From: UBA3496 sp964558115
GTDB lineage: Bacteria > UBA8248
Assembly (NCBI GenBank): GCA_964558115.1
Contig: CAZLCI010000053.1
Span: 1-13,590 of the forward strand
Length of the DNA: 13,590 bases
Direction: 5' to 3'
The position numbers were made by a program, and so were the translations under genes. The notes below the pieces were generated by a model. It did not search any database and was not told where the DNA came from. It saw nothing but the letters and a program-made list of their open reading frames with translations. This document shows positions 13,080 to 13,590 of the stretch, piece by piece (position 1 is the stretch's first letter; every line of letters begins with the position of its first letter).

Positions 13080-13095
13080 CTTTGAAATTGTCCAT

Positions 13096-13131
13096 AAAAA
13101 AAACGGGAGAAGGAAAATCCTTCTCCCGTTT
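13096..13131 (-). terminator. Intrinsic terminator of groEL
   Basis: A perfect 14-base inverted repeat (13101-13114 with 13118-13131, loop AAA) contains a GC-rich core CGGGAGAAGG. On the minus strand it is followed by an unbroken run of eight U (three from the stem end). It lies 14 bases after the groEL stop. The other strand lacks a T run, so it works for groEL only. Confidence 0.93.
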
Positions 13132-13145
13132 AATCAAAAATAAAG

Positions 13146-13590
13146 TTACATCATACCGCCCATGCCACCCATACCACCAGGAGGCATACCAGGAGGCATA
13201 GCACCAGCCGCTCCACCTTCTTCAGGTTTATCTGAAATAACACACTCAGTAGTAAGCATCAAACCTGCAACAGATGCAGCATTTTGTAGTGCAGAACGTG
13301 TTACCTTAGCAGGATCAATAACGCCAACTTTAACAAGATCTTCGAATTTGTCAGCTGCCGCATTATATCCAGTATTACCTTTCTCTCCCTTTACCTTCTG
13401 AACAATTATAGAGCCTTCTTGACCAGCATTATTAGAAATCTCTCTAAGAGGAGCCTCTAAAGCTTTGGCTAGAATTTCTATTCCAACCTGCCTATCGCCA
13501 GCAGAAGTCATACTCTCAACTCCTTTCTGACTTCGAACTAACGCAACACCACCACCTACTACCACTCCTTCTTCTACTGCTGCTCTGGTA
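13146..13590 (-). CDS. groEL: Chaperonin GroEL (60 kDa), C-terminal part, cut by window edge
   Basis: GroEL forms the double-ring ATP-driven folding chamber in the cytosol. The last 147 residues are present. They begin at TRAAVEEGVVVGGGVAL, just after the catalytic Asp (Asp398 in E. coli), which lies beyond the edge. They run through the equatorial domain (AKALEAPLREISNNAG, then GYNAAADKFEDLV, then DPAKVTRSALQNAASVAGL) and end in the Gly/Met-rich tail GGMGGMGGMM that projects into the cavity. A Pro-Pro-Gly-Met pair precedes the tail. The GTG codon at 13565 is internal and not a start. groES would be expected upstream, outside the window. A strong terminator follows directly. Confidence 0.97.
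   Translation of the reverse strand, partial: TRAAVEEGVVVGGGVALVRSQKGVESMTSAGDRQVGIEILAKALEAPLREISNNAGQEGSIIVQKVKGEKGNTGYNAAADKFEDLVKVGVIDPAKVTRSALQNAASVAGLMLTTECVISDKPEEGGAAGAMPPGMPPGGMGGMGGMM

Noticed and set aside
13096..13131. CRISPR-like or mobile-element terminal repeat
   Set aside because: The perfect inverted repeat with a U run right after the groEL stop is an ordinary intrinsic terminator; there is no second copy.
13146..13565. Short gene starting at GTG 13565
   Set aside because: The frame stays open to the window edge and matches GroEL upstream of the GTG, so this is only the C-terminal part of groEL.

Overview
The window is AT-rich, densely packed DNA from a Gram-negative bacterium. 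Evidence for that includes a TonB-type energy transducer, a secreted SurA/PpiC-like foldase, bacterial Dcd, GpsA and GroEL, the MEP isoprenoid pathway and a PmtA-type phosphatidylcholine-forming methyltransferase. The sequence alone does not fix the phylum; a marine proteobacterial or deltaproteobacteria-like lineage is a guess. The genetic code is standard: ispD, moaC and gpsA all end in TGA. TTG is unusually common as a start codon.

Layout: positions 1-3021 form a minus-strand housekeeping run, read from right to left: PpiC-type foldase, dcd, moaC, ispD and ispF (cut by the left edge). Upstream of it on the same strand is a Ca2+/Na+ exchanger (3137-4063). The only plus-strand island is 4277-5462: a PmtA-like methyltransferase followed by an OsmC-family gene interrupted by one in-frame TGA. 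From 5468 onward everything is again on the minus strand: a molybdenum hydroxylase large subunit with a Gfo/Idh/MocA oxidoreductase upstream; a tight group of DtxR/MntR-like regulator, cupin, gpsA and a membrane protein with an HExxH motif; a tonB; and the 3' end of groEL (cut by the right edge) with a strong intrinsic terminator.

Main discovery: the OsmC-family gene (4983-5462) is best read as one 159-residue selenoprotein. The TGA at 5190-5192 sits exactly where OsmC/Ohr proteins carry their first redox cysteine. The second cysteine (Cys138) is intact. Directly downstream of the TGA the mRNA can fold into a two-tier hairpin with the properties of a bacterial SECIS element. Ordinary gene calling would split this gene into two meaningless 85-residue pieces. 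A perfect FNR-type palindrome (TTGAT-N4-ATCAA) lies about 30 bases upstream of its start, which suggests redox or oxygen control. No selenocysteine machinery is in the window, so the organism is predicted to carry selA, selB, selC and selD elsewhere.

Functional links: gpsA (glycerol-3-phosphate) and the PmtA-like enzyme serve phospholipid synthesis. moaC feeds the molybdenum cofactor that the hydroxylase subunit needs. The MntR-like regulator and TonB point to metal uptake and homeostasis. No rRNA, tRNA, CRISPR array or insertion sequence was seen, and no gene-free stretch exceeds 300 bases; the longest, 4064-4276, is a divergent promoter region.
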